Shown here in pieces: positions 1 to 11,694 of a stretch of DNA of 64,000 nucleotides. This stretch comes from Rotaria sp. Silwood1 (taxonomy: Eukaryota; Rotifera; Eurotatoria; Philodinida; Philodinidae), in NCBI GenBank assembly GCA_905250075.1, contig CAJNOP010000181.1, forward strand, positions 124,001 to 188,000. The letters run 5' to 3'. The stretch's first letter is position 1. Each line of letters opens with the position of its first letter. The position numbers and the translations under genes are program-made. Below the pieces are notes generated by a model. The model had not been told where the DNA came from. It searched no databases and worked only from the letters and a program-made list of their open reading frames with translations.

Positions 1-3000
1 CACCAAAAAATGATAAAAATATTAAAAAATCAAACAAATCTAAATCAAATAAACCAGCAATAGTATCTAAAATCAAAAATACTACAAGTAATATTAAAAT
101 TACAAAGAATATTACAGAAAACCTACCTAATAGAACTACACCTTTACCTATAAATGATAAAAAAGCAAAAATTACAAAAAGAGATAATAAAATTAATACG
201 GATGAGAAGAAAAAAACCAAAAAAATATCAATCAATAAAACGAGTGAGAATATATCTCTCACTCCATCTGTTAATGATAAACCAACCTCAACTTCATCAC
301 CTTCTCCTTTGCCATCAACGATAGATACAAAATCTCAAGAAAAAAAACCAGAAACAATCAATATTATAAATGAAACAGTTGAGCCATCAAGTACACATGA
401 TGATGAAAATACATCAGTTATTGGTCGTGCTTATCATTTTGTTAAAAATATGTTTCAATTATCAGATGATTTTCTTAGTGATAATTATTCTCAAGAAAAT
501 CATATAGCCGATATGACAAGCGAACATCAACAATATCACTCTCGTAAATTACTTTCAACTGATGATGATAACATATCAATGATTATGAATAATGATATAA
601 ATGATAATGAATATGACCTTTATTCAAATGATGAAGCACTTGATATGGCAACTGATGAATTTTCATTTGTTGTAACAAGTATATCAAAACGTCAATTACT
701 TTCTGTCAAAAGAAAGAAACACTTGAAAGTATCAAAATTTAATAATGAAAAAGAAAAAAAACCAGAATCAATAACTGATGTTAATGCAAATAAACCTAAA
801 GTTGGTTGGGCTTATCGTTATCGAATTTCACGTTATCGTGATGCTCAAAAACTTAAACAAGTTAAAAATAAAAATAAAATAATAGGAGAAGGAAAACATA
901 AACAACATTCCCAACAACGACAATCAAATTCAAAACAAAATCGTAAAAAAACAGATTCTTCACGTAGTAGAAAACTTTCAAAACGAAAACTTCTTAAACG
1001 TAATAATAATGACGATTCAAGTTGGGATAAAGATAAAATGTAAGTTTATATTATACTTAAAATTTATTATATTTTAAACGTTTTATGTGAGAAGCTTTTT
1101 TTTAAAAAATGAAACTAATTGATTCATAATGTTAACTAATCCTCAGCTGCGTAAACATGTCTCTTTACAAGATCTTTCATTTATACCAGAAAATTGAGTT
1201 GTAATAGGTTTTCTTTTTTTTTCGATCGATCAGCTAGTTTTCAATTGACAAGAATCAATGTTAAACATAAGAACATATTTCAACATTTCTCCTCAATATG
1301 TTAGCCTTCAGAACTCGACATATGCAAAATTCTTTAGTTAGCTTCTAGAGTTTCGATCTACTGTCTGGATACTATTTCTATTTGTCATCGATGATCGAAT
1401 CAATGACCATCATGTTAAATCGTTCATGCGCTGTTGAACTATTAATGTTTATCAATCGAATCGACCGTTTATTGAACTTAATTTTCTTCAATGGATTATA
1501 AAATATGAGAGAGAGAGAGAGAGAGAGAGAGTAGAAGCCGTAACTTGGATTTTAATTTGTGCAATCATTTGAATGAATAAAATAAATTTTTTTCTTTATA
1601 CGACAAAAGAATAAACACTAGCACATACTTACCGACTATGTTTACAGGTCATTTTTCAAATTGATGATTATTTCTTCTATTCTGTATGCTTTATATTCTA
1701 ACTTGCTAAAGGATAGAGTTGCTTTACTAACCATTTTAAATCTTGCAAAAACTCACAGTATTAACAATCTATTTCACATGTTTAGAAAACAATAAAAATT
1801 CTTGTTATTGTTTTTTCTCTACTTATAAATTAGAGATTTTAGTTTCATAGATATTCCATTAAACGTCTTTCAGTTTTGGTTATGTAAATAAAAAAACCAT
1901 ATAATTAATTTTCTTCTTTATTTTCATTAAAACAACATTTTCAGTCTTTCAGGTGAATAATCAAAAAGAAAACAAATTCAATTACCTGTATGTAGATATT
2001 AACCCTTCCTTTATACATATAGATCGAACCAAGATACCGTCAATACCGTATCAATTACCGAAACTTTTGTACCTAAACGTCATTTATTAATGTCTAAACG
2101 AAAAAATAAAAATGAAGAAGATGATAAAGACGATGAAGAAGATGTTGATACAACACATAACATTCGTCGAATGAATTCTCTCGAAGAATCTACCGATCCA
2201 ATTCTTATCGTTCAGTCATATGAGAGTGGTTTATATAAACCTCGTGTCGGTTGGCAATTTCGTTATCGTGTTTCTCGTTATATTGATTCATTACGTGAAA
2301 ATATTCGTGAAGATCAAGAACGTTTAAAATTAGGTTTACAAGCTATTAAACATAAAACACCACAAGTATTAAGTGGTAAACGTAAACGTGTCTTAGATAA
2401 ACCACTTGTTCCTAAAGCAGATAAATTAAAAAAAGAAGACGAAGAAGAAGAACTAAAAACTGTAGAAGTAATTCAAATTTTTTTTAGGTTCAATTAAAAT
2501 AAAACAAGCAAATTTCTTTTCGTTTTACTTCTCATTTATAGGACAATAAGCCTCATGTTGGTTGGCGTTATCGATATCGTATAAATAAAATGGTTGAAGC
2601 TAAAAAACGTGGAGACTATATTGATGGTAAACAAGAAAAACTTCAAGAACGTCTTGAACAAGAAACGAAACAATCAAGTTCAAAAAAATCTCAAGATGAT
2701 GAACATATTCTAGGAGAAACTTGTTTTGATCCTGAATTATGTCAAATAAGTCCTGAAGGTCGTCGTGTTGGTTGGGCATATCGTTATCGTATTCGTCGTA
2801 AACTTGATGATTTAAAACGACAACAAGCTGGTAAATTTTAATTTTATCATTCAGTTTTTATAAAACTTCTTTGTCTTTTTTTTTCTTTTGTTTGAATAAT
2901 TAGAAACTGGAATAACATTTGATTTACGTACATTAAGTGTTAATGGTGAAGAAACAGTTGATCAACCAGAGCTAAAATCCACAGAAAAGAAAAAACGAAC

Positions 3001-4291
3001 TGAATTCGTTGAAGAAAAATCAATAAACAAAACAAAATCTGTTGGTTGGCAATATCGATATCGTGTATCAAAAATGCATGAAGCACAAAAACATAATAAA
3101 TCAAAAACATCAACAAAAAAAAAGCAAAATAAAACATCAACTCAGGAACAAATTGATCCAGAATTAGCACGACTTGCACCGGAAGAACGAAGTGTCGGAT
3201 GGAAATATCGGTTAGTTATATATATATATTCTTGGAAAAAAATTTGATGTTTTTGTTTTGATTTCATTATCTATTTAAGTTATCGTGTTCGACGTAAACT
3301 TGATGCATTAAAAGAAGATGCTAATCGTGAAAGTGGAAAACGTACTAAAAAAGAACCATTATCATCGAAAAGAAAAGAAAAAGAAAAACTTAAAGAAAAA
3401 GGTGAAGGATCATTTGAAAAAATTCTTAACATTAGCAATATTGATGGAACATCATTGATGGGATATTTTCGTCGTGCATCATCCTATGTTTTATATGGTC
3501 TTTTACCATCAGCAAAAAAATCGATTTGTCTTTTACCATTACCTATAACATTTTCTTTTTGTAAAAAAGAAAATACTGAACAAGCAGAAACAATAACAGA
3601 CAAAACAGAACGAATTCGAATTAAAAAATTAAAAACAAGAAAGGAACAACGTGCTAAACAATTTATACGTTCTCATATAACGAAATTAGGCAAAGATGAT
3701 AAAGTTACCGAACGACGTGTTGATGAAGCTATGAAAGATTTATATAAAAAACCCTCATTACCACCTTTACAAATACCACCATCAACTCAAAAAAGCAAAA
3801 AAACTCGAAAAAAACACCATAAAAATTCATCTAAACGACCAAATCAAGATGAACAAAGAAAACATTTTAATAAAAAACATAAAACAAAAAAACAGATTGG
3901 AGTTGAATCGAAAAAGAATAAAAATAGAAAACGTTCTCAAATTATTGGTCGAGAAGTTAAAATTAAACATAAGCACAAATCTTGTCCGTTTGCTGTTACA
4001 ATAGCACCTCCAACTAAACCAACTTCTCAACCACCTTCGTCCTTTCAACGTCTTCGAACTCTTTCCGAAGTTATCCGTGAAGAAGCGGTAACTCTATTTG
4101 GAGGAACATCAAAATCCTCGAAAACACCTGAAGATATCAACGACAAAATAAACGAAGCCAATGAAATTATACAAGAACGTTCAAAAGATCAAGCGAAAAA
4201 ACCATCACCACCATCGACTCCTATTGATAGTACAATATCTAACAAAGAAGATCAATCGATATTAAGAGATAAAAATAAAAAAAAAACATAA
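1..4291 (+). CDS. Basic repeat protein with six VGWxYRYR motifs (5' end outside window)
   Basis: I do not recognise this protein. The reading frame is already open at base 3 and runs through five phase-matched exons: 3-1039, 2023-2467, 2542-2830, 2904-3210 and 3280-4291 (about 1,029 residues visible, stop TAA). All four introns have GT..AG ends; three are about 70 bp and the first is 983 bp with a (GA)n tract near 1507-1531. The sequence shows a Lys/Ser/Asn-rich, probably disordered chain carrying six copies of VGW-[AQRK]-[YF]-RYR-[IV] (codons near 801, 2246, 2557, 2767, 3041, 3193), each followed by a basic helix-like stretch such as SRYRDAQKLK. The last copy is split by intron 4 inside its YR. 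Long Lys/Arg runs follow in the C-terminal exon. An AATAAA lies at 4385. A nuclear, nucleic-acid-binding or scaffold role is only a guess from charge; no known domain is visible. Confidence 0.85.
1040..2022 (+). other. Long first visible intron of the VGWxYRYR gene
   Basis: A 983-bp intron with GTAAGT donor and TAG acceptor. Its phase matches exactly: the two bases left over upstream are completed by the first base at 2023. It holds a (GA)n microsatellite at about 1507-1531 and otherwise AT-rich sequence with no open frame of note. It is more than ten times longer than the other introns of the gene, so an old insertion or a regulatory segment is possible. Confidence 0.7.
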
Positions 4292-4424
4292 AGAATATAC
4301 GAAAGAAAGTATGCATGATATGATTAATTCATAAAAATATCATGATAATAGTTTTTAGACAAATTATTTTTACCTTCTTTTTTTAATAAAGAAGATGCTT
4401 TTAAATATTATATATATAATTAGT

Positions 4425-4931
4425 TTAAATATGAGAATATTGTAATGAAGTCAATGAATTAATTGATAATTGGGATTGTGTATCAATGGATGATGATTCT
4501 TCTAAATGATTGATCATTTCATTTGAATTAAGATATTCAATAGAAATCAGTTTATTAATTCGTGATGGACGACTACACTTTGTACAAACAAAAACTAAAA
4601 TCATAGTTATCGATATGAGAATGATAGAACCGACAAATGATATAAATATGATCAATGCTTTCTTTAATCTATTTGTTGTACGTTGTTGATTATTATTTAA
4701 TATTGTTGATACATTAGTAATTGTATCAGAGAAAATCAATCTATCATTATTATATGTAACAAAGTTTCTTTTTATTGATTGTAGATGTTCATCAATACGT
4801 TTATAACGTACAAATAAATGTCGACGATTTAATTTAAAAATATCTGATCGATAGAGAATAATTGTTGACTGACATGTTGAATAATAATTTGTAAGCATAG
4901 AAAGCCAAATTTTAAATATGAGTTGAAGCAT
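4425..4931 (-). CDS. Hypothetical single-pass membrane protein (168 aa)
   Basis: A single open exon of 168 residues. The start is supported by an in-frame TGA two codons upstream of the ATG at 4931. Residues 92-116 form one strong transmembrane segment (KALIIFISF...ILVFVC) followed by a short basic stop-transfer stretch (TKCSRPSR) and a 45-residue Ser/Asn-rich tail. The N-terminal part is mildly hydrophobic at residues 1-12, then polar and helix-prone (around DEHLQSIKRN). The family is not recognised; a SNARE-like or small receptor-like protein cannot be told apart from sequence alone. It is convergent with the VGWxYRYR gene, 133 bp apart tail to tail. Confidence 0.55.
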   Translation of the reverse strand: MLQLIFKIWLSMLTNYYSTCQSTIILYRSDIFKLNRRHLFVRYKRIDEHLQSIKRNFVTYNNDRLIFSDTITNVSTILNNNQQRTTNRLKKALIIFISFVGSIILISITMILVFVCTKCSRPSRINKLISIEYLNSNEMINHLEESSSIDTQSQLSINSLTSLQYSHI

Positions 4932-7900
4932 ATTTCAAACCTTCAGTAAACAACAATTCCTAACATTAGAAAAAAGAATATCTACCCGCTTTTACTTTAT
5001 ATTAACATTTGGATATGTAAGAATTTATTTCTTGTTAGCAATATTTTGATTAAATTTAAATTAAGTCCGATTTTTAATACATTTAAAAGGGTGAAGAAAG
5101 TCTTTTTTCAATGAATACCAAGAGAAAAAAACCGTATTCTCTGATCTAAATCTTATGATCAATTACTTTTGCATTGAAATGTCGTTTTTTAGAAGCGTTA
5201 CTCTGGCAAGTTAGTGTCTACACCAACTGACACGTTTTCGTCATTACAACATGCGTTTCAATATTGATGATTGTTTACGTCTTGATGCGAATACTCTAGA
5301 CGAATTTCTTTTTCTCAAAGGAACAATTCAATGCAGTAATTATGTCTCTGTGTATACCGCAATTATGTGAAAGAATAAACAGAACAGAATGTATAAAGAT
5401 GAAACGACTGATGTCCATAGGAATGTTAATGCCACATTGCTTATTATATTCTTCCCAAGAGGTAAAAAAGATTCCAATTGATCAAAATACATGTTGAAAT
5501 GATGATATACAGTAAATCAATGAGAAAAAAAATGTCTGCCTAACCAATACTTCTTTAACACCAAAACTTCAGGAACTACTTTTCAAACATAACATATGCA
5601 AATCTTATCAATACTTGCTAAGAATAATTGTTTTATTTTTATTTTTTTTGCGTTATGAATATGTTACTCGCCGAGATCAATGTTACCACAAATCTGTGCA
5701 ATTTCATTATTGAAACATCTGTTTGTATTAAGTATAATAATATATCCCTTGATATAAATTTGGTAAACAACTTCTATATTTCAACGTCATCAAACAACAA
5801 TTCTTCTGTCCTGACATATTTTGCTGTTGTCTTTTCTTCTTTCTCTATGACATCTTGCAATATATGCTGATTGTTTTGCATTATTTCTCAACAAATGCTA
5901 TCGCTTGTTATATTTTTGCACTTAAACAAATAACTAACTCTGATCAGCATACCTGTTGCAATCACGAACTTCAGTGGACTGGAGAGTATATTAGTCTACC
6001 TGATCAACAAGCTTATTGAACGAAAATACTATGCCATATTGTGAAAATAACGACACTTACTGACATTTTTTTTTATGAAACTAAGTTGAATTTCAATTTC
6101 TTTTTCTTTCACTGTTTCATATTTTTATCTTCTTTTTAAAGCATATTTTCTAAAAGTTTTTTTTTGTCATAACGTCAGAAAAACAGTCATAAAAAATAAA
6201 TTAAATAAATAGAAAATTGCAATTATCAAATATTAATCAATGAAAATTACCAAATATACTAACATACCAAATTTTTTTTCATGCATAAAATGCGTAAAAT
6301 TTGATTGCAATTATTAATAAATAGTAACAACAGACAGAATATTATTTTTTTTTTCAAATGAAGTGACTGTTATTTTAATCGTTAGATACAATATTTATAA
6401 GATATTTATTGAAGATTTCGTTGAAATCAAAATGATCATCGATAAAAAATATCAAAACAATGTATTCAAATATTTCAATTAAAGCTGATCTTTTATGTCA
6501 TAAATAAATTCTTCTTATATATATATGTAACTCCAGAAAGATCCCTATCTTTTAATTAGTAGTATTCAAGATGATAAATTATCTTAAAGATTTGATGTTC
6601 TTTTGTTCATCAAGTAATAAATATAAAGATGCCTACGAATACGCTAAGGACAAGTTATCTTAATTAAGATAAAATATGTTACGAGAAGATTCAATTAAGA
6701 TAAATCGAGTTATCGTCAATGATCATCAAATATTATCAATAGAATCATGTATCCAGAGAATTTATTTTGATTATATTTTACTGTTAAGCAATTAAAAATC
6801 AAGATAAAACTTTTTCCATCGATAAATATTGATCAATACTTGGAAATACTGAAGAATATGCATATCAATAACTATCTGAATTCTATATTTATCTATGTTT
6901 TGTAGATAAATATCAAAATATAATAAAAAAATTTCTACTTAATTGATTTTTTTCTTTAAGATTATTTTCTTGGAATACTAATTAATTCATATCTTAATAA
7001 ATGACTTATTGTTAACGACTTAAATGAAATATCTCTGAATGATACTTTCAAATCTATTGGTTTTAGTCATTCTTAAAATAAATTTGATATTTAGTCAAGT
7101 CTGATATCATTTTGCATAATCGATTCGTAAATCTCATTGAGAAAAATAATAAAATATACTTGAAATATATTTACGACATGATATACGACAGATTTGCAAC
7201 ATTATTCTTTTGATTGCCAAAAAGAAAATTATTTGCGATTTCGAGCAAGATGAAACATATAAATATTTTTTTTTAAATTCTTGCTATAAAATAAATCGTT
7301 GGTAAAAATGAAAAACGATTACGGATGAATTGATTTATGAAGAAAAAGATAGATAAATGACAAAAGTATTTCTGTAAATACTTGAGTTTTTATCTTTCGA
7401 ATTTTTTTTACAGTCATAAGAAAGATGAAAGAAAAAGTTTACTGTCATTAAGTGCATATTATATTCATTAAAATGATGATGATTTATTACAGAAACTTAA
7501 CTCTTGTACACTAGTGTTGTCAGTATGCAACAGGCTTTATTTCATCAACGATAGATATGTTTATTAGAATTGATTGTATGCCTGTTTGCAATAGCATCTA
7601 GAGTCAAGTGTTATTATCTATATACAATCTCTTCACAAGTATAGTTGCTTATTGAATGTTTTTGTTAAGATGTAAATAATCAATATGTATATATTGCAAT
7701 GATGCAAATATACTGACGATGTCAGCCTGCTAAATATAACACATAACTCATTTTATTAACATGAAGTGATAAATCATTAATTGAACATTTCTATATTCTT
7801 TATTTATATCAAATCTTTTTTGAGTCTAAAACAAGATGGTTGAATTTCGATAGTAAATACACAAAATATTATCAACAAATTTTAAGAAGTAGCGTAATCA

Positions 7901-8010
7901 AGATTTTAACGATACGGGTAAGGCTCAACTTTCTTAACCACTCATGTTGATTACGCCATTGTTCTTAAATGAATTTTATTCATATAATATGAAAAAACAA
8001 CAAATAATCT
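4932..8010. other. AT-rich spacer, no gene seen
   Basis: About 3 kb with homopolymer A/T runs. Open frames here (for example 5628-5870) are short, lack family resemblance and have no convincing splice structure. I see no RNA gene or clear element. Confidence 0.6.
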
Positions 8011-10812
8011 TTAATCACGCTCATAAAGTGTTAGAAAGTCTGGCAAGAGTGCTGATCGAGGATTTGCATCAAATGGTATAATGATGACAGGTTTAAATGG
8101 TGGACCAGATATTTTGTGTGTTGTACTTTCACCACCGGACAAACTACAAAATAAACAATTTAAACTTTTCAGTTCTAAATAGATTTTCGAACGATAATTC
8201 TTTACCTATAAAGTAAATGTAGAACAGAAGAATTAATACCACGATTAACAATAATTAATCGATCAATAAGATCACATTCACGTAGGACATTAACAATAGA
8301 TTTATCTAATCGAAAAAAAAAGAGAAAATATAGAGTAGCAGAAAACAAAATGTCCTATTATACTTTGTCGTAAATCTTGTCGATCGAGCTCACTTCTAGG
8401 CGGTCCAAAAATACATGTTAATGAAGCATTTTTCTTTTTATTCTGTTCAATTTTTGTTAATATTGTTTTAAATTCATCTTTTTTTGTACAAATACTAAAT
8501 TGAACATTTTGTGTATGTGCTAGAAGAAAAATCAAATGTTGAAAAAAGAAACAAAAGAAATTAATCAAAAAAGAAAAAAAACCGATTACGATATTTTTCT
8601 TGTGTTTTTGTTGCTGTTTTTATTGCAAATCGACTCGGATCAAGACCATAACATTGATCTGCATGTTGGCTAGCAATCAATGGTAAAACACCTAAAATAT
8701 TTAATTTATTATTCAAAATTAAATACAAAACAAACAAAACAAAACAAACCAATATCAGAATAATATTGAAGAAATACAGTTGATGTTGGGTCAAAATTAC
8801 ATAATTTTAATACTTCAGCATAAATTGATTCATAAGCTGTTAGATTTGATATTCCATAGGATTGTAAATTTGGTTCAAATTTCATATCAAATAAATCATA
8901 ATGAAATGCTTTATTTTTATCACCGATAATCTTTTCATAGGATGTTTCATTAACAATAATTGGCCAACGTTGAGATCTAAATTGAAGAAAGTAATATCAA
9001 AAACAAAAAAAAAAGAAAAATAATAAAATTTTACAAACCGTCGTTCAAAATATAAATGATCTATATGACATTCTCGTCCTGGACCATTCTCAAAATATTT
9101 TAATAAACGTTCTTTAGCTGCTTGACGTTCCTTTTAGAAAACAGTATTAAATTAAAATAAAAACAACAACAAAAACAATACTCAATCTTACTGAATTATT
9201 AATTTTTCGATCAAAATAACCAATAACAACAATTTTTTGATCTTTTTTATTTGTATAAATACGTATTGGTCGCCAATGATGTAAAACATATTCAGTATTC
9301 GAGATATCTTTTACTTCTTTTTGAAGAAATTCATAATAATGCTATATGTAAAGAAAACCAAATTGATTGTTTAAAATAAACTTTAGTTAAGAAAAATCAT
9401 TTACTTTAATAATCAATCGATCACGTTTTTTGTATATATCTACATCATCAATAGGTAAAACTAACATCGTCTGATTATCTTCATTTGATGCTGCAAGAAA
9501 ATTTTCATTAAATTAAAATAATAAAAAAATTCTTACTTGAATAATCATTTGCAGTTGATCGATTAGGTATTCCAAGTGCTAAATTGCCTGAACGTGTTTT
9601 ACCTAAATCAGCCATACATGAGGTTAAATATTCACTTGTTGCTGACTAAAGTGATATTTCGTATATAATTATAATAAAAATTAATTAAAAAATATTTATT
9701 ACAGTTCGTTCAATATCTCGAATAGGACATAAATTAACATCATTTGTTCGAATTAATTTACGTATAGATGGATGAAGTGCTCGATCATAAAAAAGTGTTT
9801 TAGCTACTGATTGAAATCGACTTTCAAGTTGACGTTGTTTAAGCTAAATAATTTTCATAAAATCAAATAATAATAATAAGAAATTCATTAACGAACTTTT
9901 AATTCTTCTTCATAAGAAATATGTTGATATGGCATATACAATTCAACAGCTCTGAAATGAGATAGCTACATATCAGATAATAAAATGTGCTTATCATTGT
10001 TTAATCCTGACATGACTACCTGAGATCCGGACAGACTTCAGTCAGGTTATCATATTGTTATGACTACACGATGTTAGATGAAACTACTTTTTTTTGTAGA
10101 TTACGTTCTAATGAATACTTAAAGATTATGATAATGACATCAGTCAGTTAAACCAATTTGTATAAATATGAATAGACCGTCTCCAAGTACATGTGAACAC
10201 TTGTCGGTTACCTGAAATCTGTTTTGGCCTCAGTTCGATTCATCCTTATCATGGCTTTGAAGGATACATGTGGGACACTCAGTGCAATGCATTGATAACA
10301 CTACTCACGCATGCACAGTTGTTTTTGTTACGTTACAGCAATTCTAAGTTATCTCAAATACCAAATAGTCATACAACAATCTCAAACACGTCGAGAATAA
10401 ACAATGTCAAGATACTTCAAACTTATTGGTTTTTTTTTGTATTCAAGTGTGTTTTTGAGCCATCACTAGTTGATGATGAACTAGGAATATCTCTTTGTGT
10501 ATTATACTTAGTTTATCAATTGGGGTTCTCATCGATCTCAAGTAGATAAAAATCAACATTCCGAAAGATGGTGGTCATGTCAGAATTAATATTTTTAGTA
10601 CCTTTTTTTTGGATCACGTAAAACATCAGTAGTAAGAAATGTTGGTAAATTATCAGGTGGAGGTTCTACAGCTGTAAAAGATTGTATCGATGAATAAAAA
10701 CATTTCCTTAAACAACAATCAATTAATATACGTTCCGTGATTAAACAACATTTTACCAATATTTTATATAGGAAAGTGAATATATTCTTTTCATTAGATA
10801 AACAGAATACAT
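8011..10812 (-). CDS. TRMT2B-like: TRMT2A/B-family uracil-5 methyltransferase homologue, catalytic motifs degenerate
   Basis: Thirteen phase-consistent exons: 10757-10812, 10602-10706, 9897-9951, 9703-9843, 9537-9645, 9405-9490, 9192-9341, 9039-9130, 8750-8976, 8590-8691, 8364-8519, 8206-8305, 8011-8143. They encode 503 residues, close to vertebrate TRMT2B. TRMT2 enzymes make 5-methyluridine in tRNA (position 54) or mitochondrial rRNA using S-adenosylmethionine. Family landmarks seen in order: SYEEELK near the N-terminus, HHWRPIRIYT, a GPGR..HLYF block, HYDLFDMKF, GLDPSRFAIKTA and a C-terminal PFKPV...LTLYER block. A start rich in Tyr, Ser, Lys and Arg (MYSVYLMKRIYSLS) could target mitochondria; no RRM is present. 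The glycine-rich motif I reads LQYYSDIGVLP, the DPPR-type motif reads FGPPR, and the region expected to hold the catalytic Cys reads IIVNRG. Homology is seen directly; loss of activity is inferred. The first two exons are the least certain. Confidence 0.85.
10007..10583. mobile_element. MITE-like insertion in intron 2 of the TRMT2-like gene
   Basis: The 14-bp ends form an inverted repeat: CTGACATGACTACC at 10007-10020 and the complement of CTGACATGACCACC at 10570-10583, with a weaker match extending inward (GATCCGG against TTTCGG). The 577-bp unit accounts for nearly all of the 650-bp intron; removing it leaves about 73 bp, the usual intron size here. No transposase frame is convincing inside, so it would be non-autonomous. 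TTAAT occurs close to both ends and may be a remnant target duplication, but it is not flush. Confidence 0.5.
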
Positions 10813-11119
10813 GGTATCTGGAAAATGAGAAATCGATTTTTTTTTGAGAATCGATCAATGATATTTGTATATTTTGATTTTATTTATTCAAAAAAGAAAA
10901 AAGAGCAGAATTTTTCAATTAAAAATATAATTAAGAAAAACAATTTATTGCTGAGAACATTTTGTGAAGAATGAACGCATTGATCATATTGCATTTTATT
11001 ACTCGATTCTTATGATATCCATCTACGATTTAGGATAGCATCGTCATAATCGAAGAGCAATAGATTGTGTACATTCTCATGCAATGTTCATCATCATCAT
11101 CATCATCATTTGATCATTG

Positions 11120-11562
11120 TTAGGACGGACGACGACGAATATCATCAGTTTGACTAACACCTGGTCGAGCGTACATTTCTAAAAAGAAAAAAAAAACAAA
11201 AGAGAGTGATAAAACCTTCGAATATACCGAAAAAATAAACTAACGTGCTGCTGACGATTTCTGTTCATAATGAGCAGAATTAGTCTTCATTGAACAATTG
11301 CCGCCTCCCTTGAGTAGTCATCCTTGCTGTTGTTTTGCCGTTGACAGTCCATCTAATCTTGGATTAGACCGAAATGCATTTGCAATACGACGGGCAACCC
11401 AAGAGACTGCATCGACAATTAATCAAACCATAATTAATCACTACCAAGTGAGCAATACACAAGTACTTGAATCAAAATCAGTATTTTATATCTGTAAGAA
11501 AAAAATCAAACGTAATTCGCTCTTGTAGAGAAAAAGAACATTGAAGTATACTGATGATGCAT
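11120..11562 (-). CDS. Doubtful small gene with an in-frame TGA
   Basis: A possible four-exon model is 11552-11562, 11445-11491, 11245-11405 and 11120-11178. It reads MHHQYKILILIQVLVYCSL, a membrane-like segment, then a basic stretch (SWVARRIANAFRSNPRLDG), meets TGA at 11318-11320, and stays open through GGGNCS to a Gly/Arg tail ending DDIRRRPS. Phases match at every junction, but the 39-bp intron (11406-11444) is shorter than others here. A more conservative model is a 34-residue two-exon frame starting at the ATG at 11290. No family is recognised. The in-frame TGA could be a real stop, a decayed gene, or recoding; the sequence alone cannot decide. Confidence 0.25.
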
Positions 11563-11694
11563 TATGTTGCTCAATCGACCGTGTCTATATATAACCTTCT
11601 TGTCATCATGTATTTTTTTTCACTGTGACCTATACTCGCAAACGTGAACAAATCAGTTGTATTCTGTTTGTTCATCGTTTATTTTTTCTCTCCT

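Noticed and set aside
5628-5870. 80-codon open frame
   Set aside because: No domain, poor start context, and surrounded by non-coding AT-rich sequence.
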